Assembly (NCBI GenBank): GCA_031409875.1
Contig: JANNYB010000158.1
Location: 9,969 to 73,968, forward strand
Reading direction: 5' to 3'
DNA from: CALMEH01 sp031409875
Lineage (GTDB): Bacteria; Acidobacteriota; Blastocatellia; Pyrinomonadales; Pyrinomonadaceae
DNA length: 64,000 nt
This document shows, piece by piece, positions 25,183-33,304 of the stretch (its first letter is position 1; each line of letters starts with the position of its first letter). The position numbers and the translations under genes are program-made. A model generated the notes under the pieces. That model saw nothing but the letters and a program-made list of their open reading frames with translations. It was not told the DNA's origin and did not search any database.

Positions 25183-28002
25183 CTACTGTGCCGTAAAGTC
25201 CAAGTCCGCAATATTATCATTAACTTGAATGACTTTCGGCGAAAATACGAAGCGTTTTGACCCGACGGCGATGATGTAAGTTTCGCCGACTTCGACATCA
25301 TCGAAACTGTAATAACCGAACGAACCTGTCCGCACACTCCGCGAAATGCCGTTGCTGTCAGTCAGATTAACAATCGCATTCCGCAAGCCGTTTCTGTTTG
25401 CGGTCATCACTCTGCCCGACACCGAAACATTGGCGGCGAGAACAGGGAATATGAACGCAATTTGCACCTTTTCTTCGGTGGTTTCCGAGCCGGTTTGAAA
25501 ACCCGTGCGATAAAAGCCGCGGGCGCGGATGAGAACATTTTGTCCGGTCGGAATGTTCTGTCCGGCGAGTGTGTAACCGGCGGCGTTCGGAGCGAACGGA
25601 ATTTTGTTCTGCAATCCGCAATCCGCAATCCACAATCCGCAATCCGTAAGGCTGTTGGTCGCCGTTCCCAATAATGTCCAATTCGCGCCATTGTCGGTTG
25701 ATTGCTCGAAGATAACGCGGGCAAACTGTGCGCCTGAACCGTCGCGGGTGAGCGTCAAAGTTGTCTGCGTAACGGCGAGCGTCGAGAGCGCGGCGGTGTC
25801 GTTTGATAGACGGGCAAAAAGACTGCGCGATTGTCCGCCGATATTAGTAAATTGTCCGCCCACGAGAATTTTCCCGTCTGCCAGCACTGCGATTGAATCA
25901 ACTTCATTGTCAACATTCGGGTTAAACGAATCAGCCAAGTTGGTTGTGCCATCAAGACGGGCAAGACGGTTGCGCGGCTGTCCGCCGATGTTGGTAAATG
26001 CGCCGCCCGCGAGAACTTTCCCGTCTGCTTGCACCGCGATTGACCAGACAACATTATTTGCATTTGGGTCAAACGAATCAGCCGCTCCGGTTGTTGCCTC
26101 AAGGCGAGCGATGCGATTGCGCGGTTGTCCGCCGATGTTGGTAAAAATTCCGCCCGCAATAACTTTGCCGTCAGATTGCACCGCGATTGAATAGACTTGG
26201 CTGTTAGCATTCGGATTAAAGCCGAGGTCGGGTGTGCCGTCAGAATTTAGCCGGGCGATACGGTTTCGGGTTTGTCCGCCGATGTTTGTAAAAAAGCCTG
26301 CGGCTAAAATCTTGCCGTCTGACTGCGTAGCGATTGATAAGACAATATTGTTGGCATTCGGATCGAACGAATCGGCAAGTCCGGTAACAGGATCAAGGCG
26401 GGCGATGCGGTTGCGGGTTTGTCCGCCGATGTTTGTAAAAAAGCCGCCCACGAGAATCTTGCCGTCCGGTTGAACGGCGATTGCGACGACAAAGTTGTTC
26501 GCATCCGGGTCAAATGAATCAGCCGCTCCGGTAACGGAATTGAGGCGGGCGATGCGGTTGCGGGTTTGCCCGCCGATGTTGGTGAACTGTCCGCTGGTGA
26601 GAATCTGCCCGTCTGCCTGCACCGCGATTGAATCAATAATATTATTTGCGTTCGGGTTAAAAGCGGTATCAAGCGTGCCGTCCGCGTTGAGCCGGGCGAT
26701 ATTGTTTCGAGCCACGCCCAAAACATTAGAAAATGTGCCGCCGATTAGAACTTTACCGTTTGTTTGGACGGCGATAGCGAGAACAAAGCTCCCAATTGTG
26801 CTGAGATTAAGCGTTTGGTCAAGCGTGCCGTCGCGTTCGAGTCGGGCGATGCGGTTGCGCGGTTGTCCGCCGATGGTGTTGAATTTGCCGCCAACAAGAA
26901 TCTTGCCGTCGGACTGCACTGCCATTGAATCTACTTGATTGTCCACATTCGGGTTAAATGGGGTGTCAAGAGTTCCGTCTAAATTAAATCTAGCAATATG
27001 GTTGCGTATAACGGTTGCTCCACCGTTTGGTGCAACGCTTGTAAAACTTCCGCCTGCAAGAATTTTGCCATCCGATTGCACCACGATTGACCAAACAATT
27101 TCGTCTGTGCTGGGGTCGAATGAATCGGCTAATCCGGTTACGGCATCAAGACGAGCAATGTTATTGCGCGGCTGTCCGCCGATGCTGATAAATTGTCCGC
27201 CCGCAAGAACTTTGCCGTCCGCTTGCACCGCGATTGATAAAATACCACCACTTGAATTTGGATTAAAAACGGTGTCAAGTGTGCCGTCTATGTTCAAACG
27301 GGCGATGCGGTTGCGTATAAAACCTGCTCCGCCGTTTGGCGTAATGCTACTAAAATCTCCGCCAATAAGAATTTTGCCGTTTGACTGCACCGCGATTGAA
27401 TAGACAAGACCGCTTGCATTTGGGTCAAACGCGGTGTCGAGTGTGCCGTTTGCATTAAATCGGGCAATGTAATTGCGCGTAACTGTTGCGCCGCCATTTG
27501 GCGCAACGCTCGTGAAATTGCCGCCCATAAGAATTTTTCCGTCCGACTGCACTACGATTGAAAAAAATTCGCCGTTTGAATTCGGGTCAAATGTCGTGTC
27601 GAGTGTGCCGTCGGGGTTAAACCGTGCAATGTTGTTGCGCGTAACTGTTGCACCACCGTTTGGCGAAACGCTTGTGAAATTACCGCCCGCCAGAATCTTG
27701 CCATCTGATTGCACCGCCATCGAAAAAACAGAATTGTTGGCGTTTGGGTCAAAAGTCATATCGAGTGTGCCGTCGGCATTAAGCCGGGCAATGCGATTAC
27801 GGGCAACACCCGAAACGGTGGTAAATTCACCACCAATTAAAATCTTGCCATCCGCTTGAATGGCAAAAGTGCGAATTGTCCCGTTTGCATTCGGGTTAAA
27901 ACCGTCAAGCGCAGATTGCGCGGCTATTGTTTGGCTGAATGTTAAAAAAAATAATCCGATGATTAGCGCAAATAGCGTAGATATTGCCGATGGTTGTTTC
28001 AT
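25183..28002 (-). CDS. Secreted delta-60 repeat protein with C-terminal carboxypeptidase-regulatory-like domain
   Basis: The 939-residue protein has a signal peptide (about 1-28, TIAAQ). About 14 delta-60 repeats (about 35-725, GTLDTxFDPNANNxVxSIAVQxDGKIL.GGxFT.I.GxxRNxIARL) probably form propeller blades. A beta domain follows (about 730-850). The final 85 residues form the regulatory-like domain (SVSGRVMTANRNGLRNAIVNLT, then GYYSFDDVEVG) shared with 1,399 and 59,270. A run of five heptamers inside the gene (25,611-25,645) encodes TDCGLWIADCGL, with two Cys residues in an otherwise Cys-free protein. GGAGG lies before the ATG. The highly repetitive DNA could recombine. Confidence 0.88.
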   Translation of the reverse strand: MKQPSAISTLFALIIGLFFLTFSQTIAAQSALDGFNPNANGTIRTFAIQADGKILIGGEFTTVSGVARNRIARLNADGTLDMTFDPNANNSVFSMAVQSDGKILAGGNFTSVSPNGGATVTRNNIARFNPDGTLDTTFDPNSNGEFFSIVVQSDGKILMGGNFTSVAPNGGATVTRNYIARFNANGTLDTAFDPNASGLVYSIAVQSNGKILIGGDFSSITPNGGAGFIRNRIARLNIDGTLDTVFNPNSSGGILSIAVQADGKVLAGGQFISIGGQPRNNIARLDAVTGLADSFDPSTDEIVWSIVVQSDGKILAGGSFTSVAPNGGATVIRNHIARFNLDGTLDTPFNPNVDNQVDSMAVQSDGKILVGGKFNTIGGQPRNRIARLERDGTLDQTLNLSTIGSFVLAIAVQTNGKVLIGGTFSNVLGVARNNIARLNADGTLDTAFNPNANNIIDSIAVQADGQILTSGQFTNIGGQTRNRIARLNSVTGAADSFDPDANNFVVAIAVQPDGKILVGGFFTNIGGQTRNRIARLDPVTGLADSFDPNANNIVLSIATQSDGKILAAGFFTNIGGQTRNRIARLNSDGTPDLGFNPNANSQVYSIAVQSDGKVIAGGIFTNIGGQPRNRIARLEATTGAADSFDPNANNVVWSIAVQADGKVLAGGAFTNIGGQPRNRLARLDGTTNLADSFNPNVDNEVDSIAVLADGKILVGGQFTNIGGQSRSLFARLSNDTAALSTLAVTQTTLTLTRDGSGAQFARVIFEQSTDNGANWTLLGTATNSLTDCGLWIADCGLQNKIPFAPNAAGYTLAGQNIPTGQNVLIRARGFYRTGFQTGSETTEEKVQIAFIFPVLAANVSVSGRVMTANRNGLRNAIVNLTDSNGISRSVRTGSFGYYSFDDVEVGETYIIAVGSKRFVFSPKVIQVNDNIADLDFTAQ
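25611..25645. repeat. Five tandem heptamers (gcaatcc) inside a coding sequence
   Basis: Four units are gcaatcc and one is acaatcc. They encode an out-of-character Cys/Trp-rich peptide between beta strands of the delta-60 protein. Confidence 0.9.
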
Positions 28003-28331
28003 TTCTCATTTCCTCCAAAATAGATAATCTAATGTTACCGATTAGAAAAAATGAAAATAAGTTGTCCACAAACTACCACAAATATTCGCTAATGAAAACA
28101 AAAGATTAAAATAGTCGGTGAGTAGAAAACTTTAGCACCGCAGAATATAGGACACTTACAATAGGTGTCGAGTCCTAAAGATGTGTTGCTGAAAAAATAA
28201 AAGCAAACTTTTTGGTAATTGAAACTAACTTGCTGATGTTAATTGATAGAAATGCAATACAAGTAGCGTTTTGAAGAATTTTCTTTAAGATGAGGAATGA
28301 ATTAAATCAACTATTATTCATCCCTCATTTT
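28003..28331. other. Intergenic region, 329 bp
   Basis: The part next to 28,002 is the delta-60 leader. The far end holds an 11-bp hairpin (28291-28301 with 28317-28327, one mismatch) beyond the stop of the membrane-protein gene at 28,332. An aggacac/gtgtc..gtcct partial palindrome lies near 28,148-28,176. I see no gene or tRNA. Confidence 0.55.
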
Positions 28332-28712
28332 TTATTTAATCGCTTTGGCAATCAAGCCGATGCCGCCAGCGAGCAGGACGAGCATCATTATTGTGTTAAA
28401 TAGACTTGTCGGTTGGAAATAAACGGTCAGATTCATCAAAATTCCGGTGGCGATGATGATAATGCCGACGAAAAGCAGAATCCAACCGAGAATTGATTTG
28501 CCGTTAAAGAACAAAATACCGATGCCGAAAGTCAGCGGAATCAGCGTCAAACCGAAAGTGTTGTAACCATAAAGCGACCAAAAACTACTCGTAACCGTAA
28601 CTTGATTGGTCAAAAGATACGCGCCCGCGACCGCCATTCCAAGTCCGATAAAAAACTCGATTAAACCGCCCGAAGTTCCGCCTGCGCCGTTAAATTTATA
28701 TTCATCGCTCAT
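28332..28712 (-). CDS. Small integral membrane protein, function unknown
   Basis: The 126-residue protein has four hydrophobic segments (about 16-35, 47-68, 72-92 and 103-123) with short loops, and a Gly-rich soluble N-terminus. No recognised motif. The ATG at 28712 lies only 11 bp from the palindromic element at 28,724-28,829, so the original upstream region was displaced. No ribosome site is visible. The gene order suggests it may once have been co-transcribed with the metallopeptidase-like gene upstream. Confidence 0.7.
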   Translation of the reverse strand: MSDEYKFNGAGGTSGGLIEFFIGLGMAVAGAYLLTNQVTVTSSFWSLYGYNTFGLTLIPLTFGIGILFFNGKSILGWILLFVGIIIIATGILMNLTVYFQPTSLFNTIMMLVLLAGGIGLIAKAIK

Positions 28713-28723
28713 AGTTTGGTTTT

Positions 28724-28829
28724 GTCAGAACCGCCTGCGGTAGCGGGCGGTTGAAGATTAACATTAGAAATATTTGCCAACAAATTGAACAGTAGATTTA
28801 AACCACCCGCTACCGCAGGCGGTTCTGAC
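28724..28829. repeat. Palindromic element, second copy
   Basis: Its arms of about 30 bp (gtcagaaccgcctgcggtag and complement) match those of the element within the CHAT gene at 8,624-8,738. The central parts differ. It begins directly beyond the stop codon of the gene at 28,831 and ends 11 bp before the start of the gene at 28,712. Confidence 0.9.
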
Positions 28830-28830
28830 T

Positions 28831-29340
28831 TTAGTTCCCAAATCCGCCGACTTCCGTAAATTTCTTGCGAAAACGCTCGTCGTGTCCGGCTTGAATATCT
28901 TGCCGACAAAAATAAGCGTGTGTCAATTCGTGTTTTAGAATGTTAGTAATCTGTTTTTGATTTCCTTTATTATAAAACGCTTTTTTCATATAAATCGTCG
29001 GAGATTTATTCTCACAAACATTATACGCCACGCCGCCTTCTTTGCCTTCTTCGCCTTTTTCAATCGGTTCGTTCGTCAAATAAACGGGAACGGAGCGCAT
29101 TCGGTCAAACAAATTCAACAGCGCGTCGGTTTCTCTCTGCAATTTTGCATCGCGTTCGCCTTTCGGTTTCGGCGTTGGCGTTTTTGCGACATTTGAAATT
29201 TGTTCGGGCGATTTATTTGTATTTACTTCCGCCGTAGTCGAATTCCAAAAATAATAAACAATCAAAAAAACGCCCGATACCAGCAAAACCAATACGGCAA
29301 AAATGAGGAGAATAATTTTAGAAATCGAACTTTTGAACAT
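28831..29340 (-). CDS. Membrane-anchored zinc metallopeptidase-like protein
   Basis: The 169-residue protein has one N-terminal transmembrane segment (about 8-32) and then a soluble domain. It contains HELTHAYFC (His136, Glu137 and His140, approximately), a HExxH zinc-peptidase motif as in SprT-like or M48-like enzymes, followed by GHDERFRKKFTEVGG, which could supply the third ligand. The domain probably faces the periplasm. The substrate is unknown. The start ATG lies 1 bp from the stop of the yhcG-like gene, so the two are likely co-transcribed. Its stop codon abuts the palindromic element. Confidence 0.75.
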   Translation of the reverse strand: MFKSSISKIILLIFAVLVLLVSGVFLIVYYFWNSTTAEVNTNKSPEQISNVAKTPTPKPKGERDAKLQRETDALLNLFDRMRSVPVYLTNEPIEKGEEGKEGGVAYNVCENKSPTIYMKKAFYNKGNQKQITNILKHELTHAYFCRQDIQAGHDERFRKKFTEVGGFGN

Positions 29341-29341
29341 T

Positions 29342-30337
29342 TTATTTTAATTCTTTCAGCGTTTTGTTAAGTTCCTCAATCAATTGCTTTTCACTCGGCA
29401 AGAGCAATTCATATTTGCTCGCCAAAATTTGACGGTTGTCTTCGGGCAGAGAATATTTTACGACCAAATCGTTTTTGTCGGCGCAGAGCAAAATTCCGAT
29501 TGTCGGGTTTTCAAAATCACATTTTTCCTCGCGGTCATAATAATTGACATACATTTGCAATTGCCCTAAATCCTGATGAGTAAGTTTTTCGCGTTTGATT
29601 TCAAACAACACGAAACATTGCAAAAGGCGATTGTAAAAGACCAAATCAATAAAAAATTCATCGCCGTCGAGATGAATTCGTTTTTGCCGCGCCACAAACG
29701 AAAATCCGTTGCCGATTTCGAGCAGAAAGTCTTGTAAATGCGTGATGATAGCTTTCTCGAAATCTTTTTCGTAATAACTCGTTTCGCGCTTTAGCCCAAG
29801 AAACTCCAAAACCATCGGGTCTTTGATAATTTCCCTCGCATCGGTCGGAAATTTCTCTTTCCGCGCAACTGCCAGAACACTTTCGACATCATTGCTCAAC
29901 AACAATCTCTCAAAAAGCTGTGAATTTATCTGACGCTCCATCTGCCGCGATGTCCAATTATTTTTGACAGTTTCGGCAATGTAAAATTCGCGTTTATCTT
30001 CGCTTTCGATGCGAATCAGCAGTTTGTATTGAGTCCAGTTCAATTGCGAACGCAGTGCATTCGCAATTGGGAATGTGCGATAAAATTGGCGAATCAATTC
30101 CAATTGACGAATCGAAAAACCGCTTCCAAATTCGGGTTGAAGTTGTTCAGACAGCAATTTTATCAGAAATTTCCCGTAATCCGCACGGTCTTTGCCTTGT
30201 TGTTCTTCTTCAAAAATTCGGTTGCCGATGTGCCAATACATTTGGACGCGCACAAAATCCACCGAACGAATCGCACTTTCACGCGATTGTTCGATGATTT
30301 GTTTAATGTCGGAAACGAACGATTTATTACTTAACAT
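29342..30337 (-). CDS. YhcG-family PDDEXK nuclease (DUF1016)
   Basis: The 331-residue protein has an N-terminal helical domain (about 10-160, RVQMYWHIGNRIFEEEQQGK, then FSIRQLELIRQFY) and a C-terminal PD-(D/E)XK domain (about 180-325). The catalytic pattern is visible as DGDEFFIDLVFYNRLLQCFVLFEIK, with Asp before LVFY and E-x-K in FEIK. YhcG proteins often accompany restriction-modification and other defence genes. Here it lies just downstream of the restriction-modification block and starts 8 bp from the asnS fragment. Its function is presumed DNA cleavage or repair. The length is normal. Confidence 0.88.
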   Translation of the reverse strand: MLSNKSFVSDIKQIIEQSRESAIRSVDFVRVQMYWHIGNRIFEEEQQGKDRADYGKFLIKLLSEQLQPEFGSGFSIRQLELIRQFYRTFPIANALRSQLNWTQYKLLIRIESEDKREFYIAETVKNNWTSRQMERQINSQLFERLLLSNDVESVLAVARKEKFPTDAREIIKDPMVLEFLGLKRETSYYEKDFEKAIITHLQDFLLEIGNGFSFVARQKRIHLDGDEFFIDLVFYNRLLQCFVLFEIKREKLTHQDLGQLQMYVNYYDREEKCDFENPTIGILLCADKNDLVVKYSLPEDNRQILASKYELLLPSEKQLIEELNKTLKELK

Positions 30338-30344
30338 TATTTTT

Positions 30345-30435
30345 CTACGGTTTCAAACGATTCAACATTCGCGGAAACGGAATTGTTTCGCGGACGTGTT
30401 CGATGCCGCACATCCAAGCGGTGGCGCGTTCAACG
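30345..30435 (-). pseudogene. Duplicated 3' end of asnS
   Basis: These 91 bp match the last 91 bp of the intact asnS (33,305-33,395) with five mismatches. All five are synonymous, so both encode VERATAWMCGIEHVRETIPF and the rest of the C-terminus to the stop. The match stops abruptly in the codon before VER. The direct-repeat orientation encloses the restriction-modification genes. Confidence 0.95.
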
Positions 30436-30458
30436 ACTGGCGTGCAGAACCAAACTTT

Positions 30459-30917
30459 TTATTTGAATATTTCAGCAAAAACCATTTCCAGATTTTCTTC
30501 TGATACTTCCAACATTTCGCCGTGTTTAATGTTCAACGAACTCAAAACGGACGCAAATTTTTGAAAGCCGTTTTCGCTTCGCAGTTCAATCCAATCAACA
30601 TTCAGACTGTTCAACTGACGCTTGTTCATATCAGAAAGTTTATCGGCGACAAAAACGCGGCTGTCTCTGGCAATGACGGCATCGGCACTTTCGGGATTGC
30701 CTTTGCCCATCAATTTAACTTCGCACTTATATCGGTTGTTTCCTTCGATAAAGTAAAAATCTATCTCACGTTCAAAAGTCGTTTCATCAACTTCAACATC
30801 TTTGCCTTTGAGTTTGACTGAGTAATTTTCGTCAGCCACCTGATATAACTTGCACAGCGTCAACATCAAAGGCTTTTCGACTTTTTTGCCTGCCGTTGAC
30901 CATAAACCGCCGCGCAA
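30459..30917 (-). pseudogene. C-terminal fragment of a CfrBI-like restriction endonuclease
   Basis: About 150 residues begin abruptly with LRGGLWSTAGKKVEKPL. The frame continues upstream only a few codons (KRAA) before a stop, and only a TTG could serve as a start. The sequence FYFIEGNNRYKCEVKLMGKGNPESAD looks like a restriction nuclease core (E-x-K as CEVKLMGKG) of the type I associate with CfrBI-family enzymes, which cut CCWWGG. The N-terminal half is missing, replaced by the end of the gene at 30,929. It is probably a remnant. It might also work with an alternative start, but that is less likely. Confidence 0.6.
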
Positions 30918-30928
30918 AGCCGCACGTT

Positions 30929-31144
30929 TTACTCATCGTTGGCAGTATCATCAATTAAACCTTTGAGATTATCTGCATAATCGTAAATCTCTATGCGCTG
31001 TCCATTGAAATAGCTGTCATCTTCAAAATCAACAGCAACCCAACGCCATTGTTGCTTTCCGTTGATTTCACAATTAACAGGTTGTAGAAAAACACCTGTC
31101 GCAAAAATTTTATCTGTTTCTGAAATCGTTGTTTGATTATCCAT
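30929..31144 (-). CDS. Small acidic protein in the restriction-modification block, function unknown
   Basis: The 71-residue protein is acidic (VAVDFEDDSYFNGQRIEIYDYADN) with no recognised domain. It starts with ATG 54 bp beyond the MvaI-like gene. A short region between them encodes, in another frame and without a start codon, the peptide SVKNFSQMREKFLAQNG ending in a stop. That may be the tail of a lost gene. This protein's C-terminus abuts the truncated endonuclease frame. It may be a real small gene or a recombination relic. Confidence 0.5.
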   Translation of the reverse strand: MDNQTTISETDKIFATGVFLQPVNCEINGKQQWRWVAVDFEDDSYFNGQRIEIYDYADNLKGLIDDTANDE

Positions 31145-31198
31145 TTTGTGCTAAAAACTTCTCCCGCATCTGGCTGAAGTTTTTGACCGATTGAAAAT

Positions 31199-31981
31199 TT
31201 AAATTTCTTCGGCGTGTTCGTATAAATCAGGCAGGTGATTTTGCCTTAAACGAAACTTTGTGCCGTGATTATGACCACTTCGAGCGTCAAAATCTACTAA
31301 TACAAAGCCTTCACGCAAACCTTGTAAGAACTTTTCAAAACTAAAGCGCGTCAATTTTAAGATTTTTTGATAATGATAAAATTCTTGTCCTGCTTCGCGT
31401 TTTACTTTAGCTTGAACGTAAAAGCAATTATGCAACTTTGTTCCTGCCTTAGCGGCTAAATCTGCAAATCCCCAATACGGTTGTGGATTTAACTCATCAA
31501 GCATAATGCGTTTTTCAACCGAGTTAAGCCAATCACTGTGCTTTACTGCAACCATTGAACTATCAAAAGAAATTAAAACTTTTTGTTCGACTTCATCTAT
31601 TAAAACTTTAAATCCTCTATCGCTTGGTGCAAGTCCGTGAATGGTTTGACGAAAGCTCATTTCGGTTTCTGGATAACCGTTTCCTGCTTTTTGATGTCGC
31701 CAACCGTATTTTGGCAACAAAGTAGATGGGACAAATTTCAATGCTTGCGGAGAAGGCTCAACGTGAAAGAGAGTTGTTAAGGATGATGTTCCTAATCTTT
31801 GTGTCTTTAACTCCCATTCAGCAGCATTTGGAATAGGTAAATTATTTTCTTCAATTCCTAATAAATCTTCAAGGGTATTACCGATTCCACCGTGATTACC
31901 GTGCCGGGCATTTGAAATAAATCCTAAATCACGAATTTTTTTTAATTCTTCTATAAGCGTTTCTTTCGTATAAATTTTCAT
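31199..31981 (-). CDS. MvaI/BcnI-family type II restriction endonuclease
   Basis: The 260-residue protein matches what I know of the MvaI/BcnI family, which cuts CCWGG or CCSGG as a monomer. The family-like stretch GNTLEDLLGIEENNLPIPNA is followed by AEWELKTQR, in which the E-x-K (ELK) is the likely catalytic end of a PD-(D/E)XK core. The start codon overlaps the methyltransferase stop by one base (TAATG), so translation is coupled. The length is normal for the family. The recognition site cannot be read from sequence. Confidence 0.85.
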   Translation of the reverse strand: MKIYTKETLIEELKKIRDLGFISNARHGNHGGIGNTLEDLLGIEENNLPIPNAAEWELKTQRLGTSSLTTLFHVEPSPQALKFVPSTLLPKYGWRHQKAGNGYPETEMSFRQTIHGLAPSDRGFKVLIDEVEQKVLISFDSSMVAVKHSDWLNSVEKRIMLDELNPQPYWGFADLAAKAGTKLHNCFYVQAKVKREAGQEFYHYQKILKLTRFSFEKFLQGLREGFVLVDFDARSGHNHGTKFRLRQNHLPDLYEHAEEI

Positions 31982-33252
31982 TAATTTGTTAAATCGAAAA
32001 GAGTATTTTCTCCAGTTAAAAGTTCCATTGTGCCGTTAATACGATTTTCTGCTAATTCACAATACTCAGGAGAAATCTCAATGCCAATATATTTTCTATT
32101 AAGTTGTTTAGCTGCCATTGCTGTCGTTCCAGAACCAGAAAAAGGGTCAAGAATGATTTGAGCTTCTGTGCTTTCGATACAACGAAAAGGTAAAGCAAGA
32201 GGAAAAGGAGCAGGATGTTTATTTTTCATTTCTTGTGAAAACTCCCAAACATCAGAATAACCATTTTTTTTTGGTGCAAGTCTAAATTTAGGTTTGCATA
32301 TTAAATAAATAACCTCATAACTCGGAACGAAATAACCGGGATTAAAGTTGAAACCACCTGCCCGTTTCCAGATTATTATTTGACGAACCGGAAAATCTTT
32401 AACAATGTCATCGCGGTCTTGCATTATTCCGCCTTGGACTCGCCGTTTATGATTGTAAAAAATTGCTCCATCGTCTTTCAGCAATCGCATTGCTTCGGAT
32501 AAACATTCTTTTTGCCAAGCGACATACTCATCGTGTGGCATTTTATCGTTATGATGGGCGTAACCATTTTGAAGCGGATTATTTGCCCAACGTCCGGTTT
32601 TTGTTCCGGCTTTCATTCCGTTTCCGGTTGAATTTTTCAAATTATAAGGCGGCGAAGTTACAACCAAATCAATGCTTTTATCCGGCATTTGGCGCATCAC
32701 TTCCAATGTATCTCCGCAAATTATTTTGTTTAGAAAACTCTCTATTAGTTTCATTGTTTCTTTTGTTTCAGATTGTAGAAACCCATTATCCATTTTCGTC
32801 TTTTCAGCGAAATACTCTTTGTAAATAACCGTTCTAACCGTTTCGTTTTCGTGATTAAGCAAAGGTTTTAACTTTCGTTCGACTAAAACATCATCGTCAT
32901 AAACAAGCAGTCCGCGAATTGCTTGACAAACTACTTTCGGGTCTTCGTCTTGCAAAATTTCAAATAAATACGGTTTATTTTGCGGTTTGCGAAGTCTGCC
33001 GATTGCCGAAACTATTTCGCGCCGTGTTCCGGTGTCGGTTTCTTGCTTAAATGCGTTCCAAAGCGGTTCGAGACTTTTAGATTGGTTAAGTTTGGCAATA
33101 TTCTTTGCGGCTAAAAATCTGATTTTCGGATTCTTGTGTTCGAGCAGATTAAACAAAAATCCGCCTTGAAAACCATTCGGCAAATAACCCAAATCTTCAA
33201 GCGTGGAAATCAAATTTTTATCACTCTGATTTTCCGTATTTATTTCAGACAT
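31981..33252 (-). CDS. DNA methyltransferase (beta-class, probably N4-cytosine) with N-terminal HEAT-like repeats
   Basis: The protein (about 423 residues) has an N-terminal region (about 15-150) of HEAT/PBS-lyase-like helical repeats (FLFNLLEHKNPKIRFLAAKNI, EILQDEDPKVVCQAIRGLL). The methyltransferase domain follows, with motif IV TSPPYNL (residues 199-205) before motif I DPFSGSGTT (from 369), the beta-class order. SPPY is typical of N4-cytosine enzymes, which fits pairing with an MvaI/BcnI-type nuclease. An upstream TTG at 33273 is possible, but the ATG at 33252 (MSEINTEN) is preferred. The HEAT fusion is uncommon and could bind DNA or protein. Confidence 0.85.
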   Translation of the reverse strand: MSEINTENQSDKNLISTLEDLGYLPNGFQGGFLFNLLEHKNPKIRFLAAKNIAKLNQSKSLEPLWNAFKQETDTGTRREIVSAIGRLRKPQNKPYLFEILQDEDPKVVCQAIRGLLVYDDDVLVERKLKPLLNHENETVRTVIYKEYFAEKTKMDNGFLQSETKETMKLIESFLNKIICGDTLEVMRQMPDKSIDLVVTSPPYNLKNSTGNGMKAGTKTGRWANNPLQNGYAHHNDKMPHDEYVAWQKECLSEAMRLLKDDGAIFYNHKRRVQGGIMQDRDDIVKDFPVRQIIIWKRAGGFNFNPGYFVPSYEVIYLICKPKFRLAPKKNGYSDVWEFSQEMKNKHPAPFPLALPFRCIESTEAQIILDPFSGSGTTAMAAKQLNRKYIGIEISPEYCELAENRINGTMELLTGENTLFDLTN

Positions 33253-33304
33253 ATTTTTAAAGAAAGCACACAAATTCGATCATTACCAAATAAAATCATA
33301 AAAC

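Noticed and set aside
25604..27859. Series of open frames on the plus strand opposite the delta-60 gene
   Set aside because: They mirror the repeat periodicity of the real gene; sequences are Pro/Ser/Arg-rich without motifs.
28148..28176. Possible tRNA-like T-arm (gtgtcgagtcct)
   Set aside because: No acceptor, anticodon or D-arm can be built around it and the loop lacks the conserved TTC.
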